Shown: piece by piece, positions 10,501 to 18,558 of the stretch
How the letters are laid out: each line of letters opens with the position of its first letter
How positions within the stretch are numbered: position 1 is the first letter of the stretch
Source: Acidobacteriota bacterium
GTDB taxonomy: Bacteria; Acidobacteriota; Blastocatellia; Pyrinomonadales; Pyrinomonadaceae
Direction: 5' to 3'
Length of the DNA: 25,683 bases
Assembly: GCA_029777145.1 (NCBI GenBank)
Contig: JAKOSS010000109.1
Span: 1-25,683 of the forward strand
Program-made: the position numbers and the translations under genes
Notes under the pieces: model-generated
What the model saw: the letters and a program-made list of their open reading frames with translations, nothing else
What the model was told of the DNA's origin: nothing
Database searches by the model: none

Positions 10501-12639
10501 ATCAAGGTCGGCAAACGTTCCGTTGAGAACCGAACGGTCGCGCGCACTGAACGCGATCGTCGCGTTGCCGTCGAGTTTGCCGTCCATCACTTCGGCCGAA
10601 AGGTCCTTGAGTTCCACCCGGTCAGACGTTGCCGTGACCGCCGCGCGGGCGGCGCCGAGATTTATGCTGCCGAGAACGCCTCCGCCGAGGCTCATATCGG
10701 CGGACGCCCTATAACGTCCGGACGGCTCGAGGACGAAAACCGGCTTGACGATACGGACCTTTTCCAACTTCCCGCCGTCGGGAAGTTCCTTCGATTTATT
10801 GAGCGCGACGTCGCCTGCATCGATATCGCCGGTCGTTCCCTCGATCACACCCTCACGGATCGTCAGCCTCACGCCGGCGATGTTGAGACTGCCCAGGACC
10901 GCCGCGTTCGTGTCGATCCGGGCAACCCGAACCTTGTCCGAGTAGACCGTCATCAGGTTGCCTTCGTCGCGGACGGTCAGGTTCCCGGCGACGACGTCCG
11001 AGATCTTCGCACCGTTCGCGTCGACCTGCTGCGCCTTGGCGTTGTCGGCGACGACGTCCGTGACGCCTTTCCGGTGTTTGATCCGGATCGTATCCGCGGA
11101 GATGTTCCTGAGTTTCGTGTCGCGCGTGCTTCCGTTCTCGGCGCGGGCGTTCTCGGCCGTGATCTGGACGTCTTCGGGTCGATCCGTGACACGGACGCGG
11201 TTGGCCGTGACTCCGCCGAGTTCGATGTCTTCGGTCTTGACCTTCGAAGCCGTCGCGCCGGGCACATTGACGTTCGTGATCCCGCCTTTTGAATCGACCG
11301 TGACGTTGGCCGAACGGATGTCGCTGACGACGATGTCTTCGTCCTTGAAGCCGTCGAACCTGATCCGTCCGAGGTTGGCGCGGAACTGCTTCTCCTTGTA
11401 TTCGGCGACGGCGTCGGCGATGAAAAGCCCGCCGATCGTCCCGATCGGAGTTTTTGCGGCGGCGGCCTGCAGCTCGCCGAGCCATTTGAAATCGGTTCCG
11501 GTTCCGCGGATGAATCCCGAGAGCGACGGAGCGTCGATCTTGAAGTCCTCGAAAGTGAGCATCTGCGCGATCGCTTTTCCGTTGGCCTCGTACGTCGATT
11601 CCTTACCGGAGAATGTGGCGTTGACGCTCAGTGCTTTGAGATAGATGTTCGATGCCGCGAGCGACTCGCTGAAGACTTCGCCCTCGACCTTGTAGTTTTC
11701 GCCCTCGCCGCTGACCTTGCCTTTGAAATTGCCGATTCCCTTGATCGGATTCGCGAGTTCGAAAACGGACGACGTCTCGGTCATATCGACCGTCGATTCG
11801 ATCTCGAATTCGTATTTCAATGTGCTCCAGTCGGAAACGGTGCCCTTGAGGGTCGACTCCCCGACGGGTGTTTTGATCCGCAATCCGGTGATTTCCGCAC
11901 CGGTCGTGGTCGCCACTCCCTGCGCGACGAGATCGATCGGCTGGAGCTTCCGCGAGTCGTAAACAAAGTTCGAGTCCTTCGCCGCGAGATCGAATTTGTA
12001 TCGGAGTTCGTCATCCGGCGCGCCGGGATTCTCGGGGTTGACCGAAACCGTCAGTTCTTTCGCGTCGCCCGAGATCGATCGTGAGACGTCGCCGAAATGC
12101 ACGACCGAATCTTCGATCGAAACACGTGTCGAAGAATAGATGAAATTTAGTTTGTTTTGTTCCTCGACGACATGGACGCCCGAGAAATTCGATCGCCCGT
12201 TCGCGTCGAACGTCACCCAAACCTCGGCTCCGGAAATGTTTGTCGAATCGACGCTGATGTCGCGGGTGAGTTTCAGCGCCAGAAGGTCGCGAACCGTCAG
12301 TCCGATTCGTCCGTCCTTGATCGTAAACAGCGTTTCGCCGGTTTCCTTGTTTTTGAAGACCGCGTTCGCGAGATCGAGCTGGAGAGGCGAAACTCCGACA
12401 TGGAATCGTTCGGATTCGAACGCGATCCCCATGCGGTCAAGCTTGGCCGAAAATTCGCCGCGAATATACGAGTCGGTTCCCCCAGATTTGTAAAGGACCG
12501 CGAGGACGGCGAACGTCACCACGACGCCGATCGCGGCGACGCCGAGTACACGGACCAGGTTGCGACGCGAGAACAGCCGTCTGCGCGGCGGCGTTTCAGG
12601 CGATTCCTGCGGTTCCAAATTTTCGGGCTCTTCCGCCAT
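7540..12639 (-). CDS. tamB: TamB-like translocation and assembly module protein
   Basis: The 1699-residue protein has one N-terminal membrane anchor (about residues 28-50, RNLVRVLGVAAIGVVVTFAV), followed by a very long periplasmic part rich in beta structure and ending in the TamB/DUF490 domain. Its tail shows GTLFYRNDRYEIQRGELVFP, then NPALPQADVISLITTGSLS and TARLTVGRQINRNLLVTYST, and the end is FEIRLRKRF. TamB-family proteins form a hydrophobic groove across the periplasm and act in outer-membrane protein assembly and lipid transport, often with a BamA-type partner. BamA is encoded 6 kb away. The part around residues 460-620 repeats short units such as VTANRVRVTDRPEDV and ISADTIRIKHRKG. The gene starts 6 bp after the ribBA stop, so the two are probably cotranscribed. 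Its length is above that of E. coli TamB (about 1260). Confidence 0.9.
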   Translation of the reverse strand: MAEEPENLEPQESPETPPRRRLFSRRNLVRVLGVAAIGVVVTFAVLAVLYKSGGTDSYIRGEFSAKLDRMGIAFESERFHVGVSPLQLDLANAVFKNKETGETLFTIKDGRIGLTVRDLLALKLTRDISVDSTNISGAEVWVTFDANGRSNFSGVHVVEEQNKLNFIYSSTRVSIEDSVVHFGDVSRSISGDAKELTVSVNPENPGAPDDELRYKFDLAAKDSNFVYDSRKLQPIDLVAQGVATTTGAEITGLRIKTPVGESTLKGTVSDWSTLKYEFEIESTVDMTETSSVFELANPIKGIGNFKGKVSGEGENYKVEGEVFSESLAASNIYLKALSVNATFSGKESTYEANGKAIAQMLTFEDFKIDAPSLSGFIRGTGTDFKWLGELQAAAAKTPIGTIGGLFIADAVAEYKEKQFRANLGRIRFDGFKDEDIVVSDIRSANVTVDSKGGITNVNVPGATASKVKTEDIELGGVTANRVRVTDRPEDVQITAENARAENGSTRDTKLRNISADTIRIKHRKGVTDVVADNAKAQQVDANGAKISDVVAGNLTVRDEGNLMTVYSDKVRVARIDTNAAVLGSLNIAGVRLTIREGVIEGTTGDIDAGDVALNKSKELPDGGKLEKVRIVKPVFVLEPSGRYRASADMSLGGGVLGSINLGAARAAVTATSDRVELKDLSAEVMDGKLDGNATIAFSARDRSVLNGTFADLDLAKLLALQGGRVVPLEGSTTGTIDLSFNGTDFKSADGMLKADITASAGSTNEGFVPVNGRVETSAVNGLFHLDVARLDTEKSQFSAMGDVDLKGDGSNLKLALASNDAREIERLLRVLDLSPELEKTIDEYQAEVTGNLTFDGTLTGNLSEPIVNGRAVVDMIALRKRQLGSLAVTVASTPTETKLTDGLLREIDGGKLEFSAEIPAFGTDNIAVRAKLDKVNTGNILAAFPFELPETFRDLKADASGDLNLRGLPNAMTGEANLSADSGSLGGETFDNLKTRLTFAGTLITLESFDAKFGDGQLIANGTYRTDTTAFDFLADAKGIEFKRVSPFIPGHQSLPEIAGIVTVSGRATGVANDSTTYLINFSGSGTNVTINSNPLGEIAFFGKTENHLLTANLTAKLEGQEQKIDATLDFANPDLPLNASTSFDNSELAPFISVILPPSERLTVTGRATGKVSIAGNISRQTRDGREFTAENLGGHADFSQFDLMINQTPLNAVGGIAIEFNSRQVIVDNARFSGGGSNLVVNGTKALRDEGINDFSIDGRINLAVLNVASKNAFFAGLADVSMRLTGPNSTSRLNGTADFQNASAAAFIGTERITFDRIRGRAIFTSNQVQISEINGFLGGGKFTASGGAFLGDKLNVEAFRVAIRGSDVTLPLPKNFITTGDAEIEVNGRRIGEQLSSVVSGRINAKRSVYSRDIDLADVIGGRREGAITQGDSGSSIGDVRLDLLVEGRDALVVRNNLADLTASLSLRVTGDLDFPQVAGRITAGSGTLFYRNDRYEIQRGELVFPPNTEGVDPVIGLQAESEINGYQVFLNLDGRLSDTENLKATVRSNPALPQADVISLITTGSLSNTASGIPTLAQSGIKTAAEILTDEIINKPVARATDKLFGLNKFQLDPILSGQRLNPTARLTVGRQINRNLLVTYSTNLSEDQNQVLALEYRVSNRLSFVAQYEQRSLTNVTRNKDSFSFEIRLRKRF

Positions 12640-12645
12640 TCCGAA

Positions 12646-13773
12646 CTAGAAGGAAACGCTTTCGACGATCTCGAGGTCGAAACCTTCGATCGCGTTGATC
12701 TTCGGGGGATGATTCGTCAAAAGCCTGATCCGGCGAACGCCGAGATCGTTCAGGATCTGCGCTCCGATCCCGTAGTCGCGCGCCCGTCCAAATCCGGTCT
12801 CGCGGCGCGCCGTCTGAAAATCGATCGACCGTTGCTGCATCAGCGCATACGTCTGGAGCTGATGGATAAGGTCGAGATTGTGCTCGTGTTGCCGAAGATA
12901 AAGTATCACGCCGGTGCCCGTGTCGGCGATGATCTTGAGTGCAGCGTTGATCGCCTCCGTCGCTTCGCCGAGGCGCGATCCAAACATCGCGAACGTGATG
13001 TTCTCGGTTTGGACGCGGACCAAAACGGGCTCGGTTGTCCGCGAAATGTCGCCCATCGCCAGCGCGAGATGCGTTTCGCCGTTGATGATGTTCTCGTAGA
13101 TCGACGCCCGGAAGACGCCGTGGTCGGTCGGAAGATCGGCTTCGATGACCTTCCTGACGAGCGTTTCCTTCTGAATTCGATAACGCACGAGATCGGCGAC
13201 CGAGATGATCTTGAGATCGTGCCGGGCGGCGAATTCCTCGAGCTGGGGCATCCGCGCCATCGTCCCGTCGTCGTTCATGATCTCGCAGATCACCGCCGAC
13301 GGATCGAGTCCCGCGATGCGCGCGACATCGACGCTCGCTTCGGTTTGGCCGACGCGGACCAGCACTCCGCCGCGTCGCGCGCGTAACGGAAACACATGGC
13401 CCGGACGCGCGAGATCGGCGGCCGTTGAACTCGGATCGACCGCCGTGCGGATCGTGTGCGCCCGGTCGGCGGCCGAAATGCCCGTCGTGACTCCTTCTTT
13501 GGCCTCGATGGAAACCGTGAACGCCGTGCCGAAACCGGAAGTGTTCTCGGGCGTCTGTGCGTTCAGCTGCAAAAAGTCGCAGCGTTCCTCGGTCAGCGGC
13601 ATACAGATCAGGCCGCGGCCGTGGACCGCCATGAAGTTGATGATCTCAGGTGTCACGAGTTCCGCCGCGCACACGAGATCGCCCTCGTTCTCGCGATCCT
13701 CGTCGTCGACGATGATGATCATTTTGCCGGCGCGAATGTCGGCGACGGCCTCGTTAATGGTTGCTAACGGCAT
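12646..13773 (-). CDS. ribB: RibBA-like DHBP synthase with a degenerate GTP cyclohydrolase II domain
   Basis: The N-terminal half (about 1-200) is a 3,4-dihydroxy-2-butanone-4-phosphate synthase, which makes the four-carbon unit of riboflavin from ribulose 5-phosphate. It keeps [11 protein letters not shown] (Arg27, Glu28, Asp32), [12 protein letters not shown] and PGHVFPLRA. The usual GHTEA metal-binding motif reads GQTEA, with Gln143 where E. coli RibB has His153. The C-terminal half (about 208-375) resembles GTP cyclohydrolase II but lacks its three zinc cysteines: the positions are Asn258, Gly269 and Ala271. RQEGR is replaced by RQHEH. This half is therefore probably not an active cyclohydrolase, and riboflavin synthesis would need another RibA. 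At 375 residues it is slightly shorter than typical RibBA (about 400). It is likely cotranscribed with tamB. Confidence 0.88.
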   Translation of the reverse strand: MPLATINEAVADIRAGKMIIIVDDEDRENEGDLVCAAELVTPEIINFMAVHGRGLICMPLTEERCDFLQLNAQTPENTSGFGTAFTVSIEAKEGVTTGISAADRAHTIRTAVDPSSTAADLARPGHVFPLRARRGGVLVRVGQTEASVDVARIAGLDPSAVICEIMNDDGTMARMPQLEEFAARHDLKIISVADLVRYRIQKETLVRKVIEADLPTDHGVFRASIYENIINGETHLALAMGDISRTTEPVLVRVQTENITFAMFGSRLGEATEAINAALKIIADTGTGVILYLRQHEHNLDLIHQLQTYALMQQRSIDFQTARRETGFGRARDYGIGAQILNDLGVRRIRLLTNHPPKINAIEGFDLEIVESVSF

Positions 13774-13879
13774 CTTAAAATTGCTTCGAAACTAGGCTTG
13801 ATTCTACCAAATCGGGTTTGATTGGCGAACCGCGGACAATTTGCGGAACACGCCTGCGGGAACGAACGTACGCGCCGTT

Positions 13880-14335
13880 ATGAATCCGCTCAAATATGTC
13901 TTCAGCCCCGATTTCACGAAGTATGAGGGCGTTCGGCCGATCAACATCTATCTTCTCAGAACACTTTACTTTCTGATGTTCACGATGATCGGATCGGAAT
14001 CATGGACGACGATCATCCGGCACGAAGGTCCGTGGGACCACACCAAGGCCGTCGCCTGGTGCGTTTGGGCCGCGTACACGACGCTCTCATTCTTCGGAAT
14101 GCTCAATCCTTTGCGTTGGCTGCCGATCGTCGTTTTCATGATCTTTTACAAGACGCTTTGGCTGATCGTCGTCGCGCTTCCGCTTTGGCGCGCCGGCACG
14201 CTCGCCGGATCGCCGCCCGACGAAATGGCCCATGTCTATATCGCGGCGCCGTTTGTCGCATTGATCGTTCCGTGGATCTACTTCTTCAAACGATTCGTCC
14301 TCGGACGCGAGGAGCGGTCGGCCATGGGCAATTGA
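13880..14335 (+). CDS. Uncharacterised four-helix membrane protein
   Basis: The 151-residue protein has about four hydrophobic segments: LLRTLYFLMFTMIG, VAWCVWAAYTTLSFFGML, WLPIVVFMIFYKTLWLIVVA and VYIAAPFVALIVPWIYFF. It starts MNPLKYVFSPDFTKYEGV and ends with a basic/acidic cytoplasmic tail (KRFVLGREERSAMG). I chose ATG 13880. An upstream TTG at 13841 would add 13 polar residues with no better ribosome site. I do not recognise the family. It is divergent from ribBA, and the Lol-type permease gene follows after 39 bp, probably with its own promoter. Confidence 0.75.
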   Translation: MNPLKYVFSPDFTKYEGVRPINIYLLRTLYFLMFTMIGSESWTTIIRHEGPWDHTKAVAWCVWAAYTTLSFFGMLNPLRWLPIVVFMIFYKTLWLIVVALPLWRAGTLAGSPPDEMAHVYIAAPFVALIVPWIYFFKRFVLGREERSAMGN

Positions 14336-14340
14336 TTCCT

Positions 14341-14368
14341 TTGCCGCGCGACACCTAACAATTACAAT
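14341..14368 (+). promoter_or_regulatory. Candidate promoter of the Lol-type permease, near-leaderless
   Basis: TTGCCG (14341-14346) and TACAAT (14363-14368) are 16 bp apart. The -10 box ends 6 bp before the ATG at 14375, so transcription would start at or close to the initiation codon. No Shine-Dalgarno sequence lies before the ATG. Confidence 0.45.
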
Positions 14369-14374
14369 GGCGAC

Positions 14375-15496
14375 ATGCAATTCGAGTTAAAGCTGGCGTG
14401 GCGATATCTGACCGCCCGGAAGCGTTCTTTGACGCGCTTCACGGCGGCCGTCGCGGTCGTGGGAATCGCCGCCGGAGTCGCCAGCCTGATCGTCGCCGAC
14501 TCGCTCGCCCGCGGATTCGCCGACGAGATTCGCGACAAGATCCTTGCCAATTCGTCGCATGTTCGCGTCACCGTTTCCGGCGGCGGACCGATCGCCGAAG
14601 CCGACGGCGTTCGCGCGAAGATCGCCGCGATCGAGAACGTCCGATCGGTCGACGCCGGGGCGATGGAGCACGCCGTCGTCAGTTCCGACAATGCGACGAG
14701 TTACGCTCTTCTGAAGGCTGACGAAGAACCGGGAGTGCGGATCGGTCGGACGCTGGCGGCGACACTTCACGTCGTTCCGGGTGAAAAGATCGAGATCGTA
14801 ACGCTTGCCAACCAAAAACCGGTGAGAATTACCGTCGACGGCATCCTCGACACCGGCATATACGACTACGACGCAACCTGGATCGCGCTTCCAAAGCAGA
14901 AATTCGCCGGAGTCGTGGGCGAGGTTTCGTTCCTGCCGCGATCGCTTGATGTGCGGGTGAAGGACATTTACGGATCCACCGAAACCGCGCGGCGGATCGG
15001 AGAAGTTCTCGGCGGCGATTTCAAGGCGGTCGACTGGCAGAGTCAGAACCGTGAACTGTTCGCCGCGATGAGCCTCGAACGTCGGGTCGTGACGATCATC
15101 ATCGGGCTGATCATTCTCATCGCCGCGCTGAACGTCACCGTGACGCTTTCGCTGCTCGTGATGGAGAGGCGATTCGATTTCGGCGTCCTGCGCGCTTGCG
15201 GAGCGCGGGCCCGCAACATTGTCTCGGTCGTCATCATTGAAGGCGCGATCCTCGGTTTGACAGGTATCGCCGCCGGCGTTTTGTCGGGAATCGCGATTTG
15301 TTTCGCGGCTGACAAATGGCGGCTGGTGAGTTTGTCCGAAGAGGTTTACATGCTGAGCTACGTGCCCTTGCGTGTCTCGCCGGAAAGCATACTGCTGATT
15401 GCACTTATCGCGCTCGCAACGGTGATCTGCGCGAGCCTCTATCCGGCAGTTAGGGCGAATCGAATGCGTCCGATCGACAATCTCAGATCGCACTGA
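14375..15496 (+). CDS. lolC: LolC/LolE-family lipoprotein-releasing permease
   Basis: The 373-residue protein has the MacB/FtsX permease layout: one N-terminal helix (about 22-44), a large periplasmic domain (about 45-235) and three C-terminal helices (about 238-262, 280-312 and 341-361). The start FELKLAWRYLTARKRSLTRF is typical of LolC/LolE, as is ERRFDFGVLRACGARARNIVSVVIIEGAILGLTG, the coupling region. LolC/E pull lipoproteins from the inner membrane and hand them to LolA, powered by the ATPase LolD. No lolD is found in this window, although lolC and lolD are usually adjacent, so the ATPase must be encoded elsewhere. A MacB- or FtsX-like function is possible but less likely given the N-terminal signature. 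Confidence 0.87.
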   Translation: MQFELKLAWRYLTARKRSLTRFTAAVAVVGIAAGVASLIVADSLARGFADEIRDKILANSSHVRVTVSGGGPIAEADGVRAKIAAIENVRSVDAGAMEHAVVSSDNATSYALLKADEEPGVRIGRTLAATLHVVPGEKIEIVTLANQKPVRITVDGILDTGIYDYDATWIALPKQKFAGVVGEVSFLPRSLDVRVKDIYGSTETARRIGEVLGGDFKAVDWQSQNRELFAAMSLERRVVTIIIGLIILIAALNVTVTLSLLVMERRFDFGVLRACGARARNIVSVVIIEGAILGLTGIAAGVLSGIAICFAADKWRLVSLSEEVYMLSYVPLRVSPESILLIALIALATVICASLYPAVRANRMRPIDNLRSH

Positions 15497-15633
15497 CGCG
15501 GGATGAAAAATATTGTGGATTTCGAGGCCGGTTGGAACTATATTAAGGCAGTCTCGGAAAACAAAACTTACTTGAAATATTCAATCCAAAGGTTCAGACT
15601 TTAGGGACACCAAAGAGTCTAGGCCAACGATTT
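15497..15633 (+). other. Intergenic space upstream of clpC
   Basis: I see no gene. TATATT at 15539-15544 could be a -10 box, but the nearest -35 match, TTGTGG (15513-15518), is 20 bp away. A small stem (AGACT at 15596-15600 with AGTCT at 15616-15620) lies just before the clpC start. No CIRCE element was found. Confidence 0.3.
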
Positions 15634-18045
15634 ATGTTTGAACGCTACACGGAGAAGGCCCGCCGGGTCATCTTTTTCGCCCGTTATGAGGCGCTTCAAT
15701 ACGGGTCCCAGGTAATCTCGCCGGAGCACATCCTGCTCGGCCTGATGCGCGAGGACAAAACCCTGAGTGCGCGGTTCTTCCCGTTTCGGAACACGCTGAC
15801 GGTCGAGTCCGTCCGTCGCGAGGTCGAGGAGCGGATCGTCCTTCGGGAACGCATCCCGCAGTCGGCCGAACTTCATCTCGCGCCGGAAACCAAGAAGATC
15901 CTTGCGTTCGCGTCCGAGGAAAGCCGCAAACTCCAGAACCGTCACATCGGACCCGAGCATTTGCTGCTCGGTATCCTTCGCGAAGAAAAATCGATCGCGG
16001 CCGAGATCCTTTATCAAAACGGCCTGAGGCTCCAGGACGCGCGCGACGAGATCGGTCGCCAGAACGGTTTCACGGGGTTCGGGGCGCAGTCCCGCGACAA
16101 ATCCGACACGCCGCACCTCGCCGAATTCACCCGCGACCTGACCGATGACGCCGCGCAGGGCAAGCTCGATCCGTTGATCGGGCGCGAGCACGAGATCGAA
16201 CGCCTGATCGAGATCCTTTGCCGCCGGACCAAGAACAATCCGGTTCTGATCGGCGAGGCCGGAGTTGGAAAGACGGCGATCATCGAAGGTCTGGCGCAGC
16301 GGATCGTCGAGCGGCGCGTACCGACGTTTCTCGAGGACAAGCGGATTCTTTCGCTCGATCTGTCGCTGATCGTCGCCGGCACGAAATATCGCGGGCAGTT
16401 CGAAGAGCGGCTCAAGAAGATCATGGGCGAACTCCGCGACAACCGGCAATACATAGTTTTTGTCGACGAGCTTCACACGCTTGTCGGAGCGGGTTCGGCT
16501 GAAGGGACGCTTGATGCGGCCAATATCTTGAAGCCCTCGCTGTCGCGCGGAGAAGTTCAGTGTATCGGCGCGACGACCCCGTCCGAGTACCGCAAATCGA
16601 TCGAAAAGGACAAGGCACTCGAACGCCGTTTCCAGGCCGTGAAGGTCGCTCCGCCCGACGAGGACGAGGCGCTGAAGATCATCGAAGGGATCGTCGAACG
16701 CTATGAGTCGTTCCATCAGATCCGTTATTCGAAGGAAGCGCTGTCGGCGGCTGTCCACCAGTCGAATCGTTACATTCCCGACCGGTTTCTCCCGGACAAA
16801 GCGATCGACGTTCTCGACGAAGCCGGCGCGCGCGCCAAGCTGCGCTACGAGCAGGAAGGCGAGCCGTCGTGGAAGGAAGCGGTTGAGAATTGGAAGCGCG
16901 CCACGGCGAACGAAGAGCAGCTGATCTCGTACGAGCTGAAGAATTTGGAGGACTCGTTCTTCGCGGTCGAAGTCAAGAAAGAGGACGTCGAGGAGGTCAT
17001 CGCCCGCTGGACCGGCATCCCGCTGATGTCGATCAAGCAGGAAGAGGCGAAGAAACTGCTCGAGATCGAGAACGAACTGCACAAGCGGATTATTTCTCAG
17101 CGGCCGGCGATCCACGCCTTGGCCCGCGCGATCAGACGTTCGCGCGCCGGTCTGAAGAATCCGAACAAACCAGTCGGATCGTTCCTTTTTCTCGGGCCGA
17201 CGGGCGTCGGAAAGACCGAGGTCGCGCGTTCGCTCGCTGAATTCCTGTTCGGTTCGGAGCGCTCGCTCGTACGGTTCGACATGAGCGAATTCATGGAGAA
17301 ACACGCGGTCGCCAAGCTCATCGGCTCGCCGCCGGGATATGTCGGACATGAGGAAGGCGGGCAACTGACCGAGAAGATCCGCCGGACGCCGTACGCGGTG
17401 GTGCTTTTCGATGAGATCGAAAAGGCGCATCCGGATCTGTTCAATATTCTTCTCCAGGTCTTCGAGGACGGAGTATTGACCGATTCGACGGGGCAGACCG
17501 TCGATTGCAAACACGCGATCTTCATCATGACCTCGAACATCGGCGCGCGTTTCATCCAGAAACGGACAACGCTTGGATTCCAGTCGAGCAGCGAGGCGTC
17601 GCGCGAGAAGATGGAAGAGCAAGTGATGTCCGAGGTCCGCAAGACGTTTGCGCCGGAATTCATCAACCGGCTCGACGAGATCATAACCTTCGACGAACTG
17701 ACGGACGACAACCTTCACGACATCGTCGAACTCCAGATCGTCGCGCTGAACGAAATGCTCGCACATCGCTCGCTGCAGATCCGTCTGAGTTCGGAAGCGA
17801 AGCAATGGCTGATCGATAAAACCTGTGCTGACAGGAGTTACGGTGCCCGTCCGTTGAAGAGGGCGATCCAGCGGTACGTCGAGGACGAACTCTCCGAGCG
17901 CCTTATTCAGGGCGGACTTGATGACGAGAGCCTGGTCGAGGTCTTGCGTGAAAAAGACGGTCTCGTCTTCCGTTCGATCCCGCTCGAGGAAACGCTGAAA
18001 GAAGATGTCGGTCTCCCGGCGGGCCGCAAACTGCCGAAGGCCTGA
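15634..18045 (+). CDS. clpC: ClpC-type AAA+ unfoldase of the Clp protease
   Basis: The 803-residue protein has two N-terminal Clp repeats (about 1-145: [19 protein letters not shown] and [18 protein letters not shown]), a first AAA+ module (Walker A GEAGVGKT at 207-214, Walker [19 protein letters not shown]), a short middle linker, a second AAA+ module (Walker A GPTGVGKT at 521-528, Walker [21 protein letters not shown]) and a C-terminal D2-small domain. LGF at 647-649 sits in the loop that docks into ClpP, so it should feed substrates to ClpP rather than act only as a disaggregase. The linker between the modules (about 401-455) looks shorter than that of Bacillus ClpC and lacks a clear UVR motif, so dependence on an MecA-like adaptor is doubtful. 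clpP is not in this window. Confidence 0.94.
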   Translation: MFERYTEKARRVIFFARYEALQYGSQVISPEHILLGLMREDKTLSARFFPFRNTLTVESVRREVEERIVLRERIPQSAELHLAPETKKILAFASEESRKLQNRHIGPEHLLLGILREEKSIAAEILYQNGLRLQDARDEIGRQNGFTGFGAQSRDKSDTPHLAEFTRDLTDDAAQGKLDPLIGREHEIERLIEILCRRTKNNPVLIGEAGVGKTAIIEGLAQRIVERRVPTFLEDKRILSLDLSLIVAGTKYRGQFEERLKKIMGELRDNRQYIVFVDELHTLVGAGSAEGTLDAANILKPSLSRGEVQCIGATTPSEYRKSIEKDKALERRFQAVKVAPPDEDEALKIIEGIVERYESFHQIRYSKEALSAAVHQSNRYIPDRFLPDKAIDVLDEAGARAKLRYEQEGEPSWKEAVENWKRATANEEQLISYELKNLEDSFFAVEVKKEDVEEVIARWTGIPLMSIKQEEAKKLLEIENELHKRIISQRPAIHALARAIRRSRAGLKNPNKPVGSFLFLGPTGVGKTEVARSLAEFLFGSERSLVRFDMSEFMEKHAVAKLIGSPPGYVGHEEGGQLTEKIRRTPYAVVLFDEIEKAHPDLFNILLQVFEDGVLTDSTGQTVDCKHAIFIMTSNIGARFIQKRTTLGFQSSSEASREKMEEQVMSEVRKTFAPEFINRLDEIITFDELTDDNLHDIVELQIVALNEMLAHRSLQIRLSSEAKQWLIDKTCADRSYGARPLKRAIQRYVEDELSERLIQGGLDDESLVEVLREKDGLVFRSIPLEETLKEDVGLPAGRKLPKA

Positions 18046-18362
18046 TCGTCCCGGCACCGTGCGCCGAACAGTCGTTCCGGTCGTAGCCTTGAGTCGGCAT
18101 CGTCTGTCCGTGGCGCGCAAGCCAACGGAACAAGGCGTGATCGGAGATCGGAGCCGCGTCGGCGACAGCAAAACCTTTGTGATTTCGGATGTGGGATTGA
18201 GGATTGCTTGAACTGCGATGGTGCTACCCGGTCGCTGCCGCTCCCGGTTCTGACTCCACCCCGCCGCCTGCCGACCCTCGACGAACGTGTCTTTACCGCT
18301 AACCTTCCCCTACGCGGTGGTTGAAAGGGTTATCCGCTTTTCGTTTTTTGCCCGTTTATCTG
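18046..18362. other. Long intergenic space between clpC and bamA
   Basis: No supported gene lies here. Heptad-like units starting GAT occupy 18181-18208. Further on, the hexamer ACCGGG occurs twice on the minus strand, 10 bp apart, within about 18223-18256, next to C-rich sequence that may be part of a dispersed element. A T-rich run (about 18338-18349) precedes the bamA -10 box. No clear intrinsic terminator for clpC is seen. Confidence 0.5.
18181..18208. repeat. Degenerate heptad array downstream of clpC
   Basis: Four 7-mers in register (GATTTCG, GATGTGG, GATTGAG, GATTGCT) share the GAT start found in the other arrays. No inverted partner half was identified nearby. Confidence 0.55.
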
Positions 18363-18368
18363 TATAAT
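18363..18368 (+). promoter_or_regulatory. Candidate bamA -10 box (TATAAT)
   Basis: This is a perfect consensus -10 hexamer, preceded by TG. The -35 region at the expected distance (about 18340-18345, TTCGTT) is poor. It implies a leader of about 185 bases before the bamA ATG. Confidence 0.5.
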
Positions 18369-18558
18369 TTTGAGATTTGTTGGAGTTATCGCGAAAAGGC
18401 AACCCCGTCTTGTTTGATTGAATCAAATTGCGCGTATCAACCCAACAGACTTTGGCTATCCGGACAATGAGTACTTTTGCATTTTTTGTTTGCAGTTTTG
18501 GCAGAATCTGAGGAGTACCGTCGACGGGGCAATTGCATTTATAAGGAAATTCGGTTTT

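Noticed and set aside
9271..11292. 673-codon open frame on the plus strand, opposite tamB
   Set aside because: It is antisense to a well-supported TamB-like gene. Long antisense frames are common in GC-rich codon usage, and the translation is Arg-rich and resembles no family.
12157..13386. 409-codon open frame on the plus strand, opposite ribBA and tamB
   Set aside because: It spans the junction of two real minus-strand genes and shows no domain.
13774..13879. FMN riboswitch upstream of the RibBA-like gene
   Set aside because: The space before the ribBA start is only about 100 bp and shows no FMN-aptamer-like conserved segments.
14387..15493. 368-codon open frame on the minus strand, opposite the Lol-type permease
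   Set aside because: The plus strand carries clear permease motifs and membrane helices. The antisense product is a charged, Arg/Asp-rich shadow.
15619..18171. 850-codon open frame on the minus strand, opposite clpC
   Set aside because: ClpC motifs are fully present on the plus strand, and the antisense translation has no recognisable domain.
18418..18558. N-terminal extension of BamA from 18418
   Set aside because: It would put 47 residues before a good signal peptide that starts at 18559, where a Shine-Dalgarno-like AAGGA is present.
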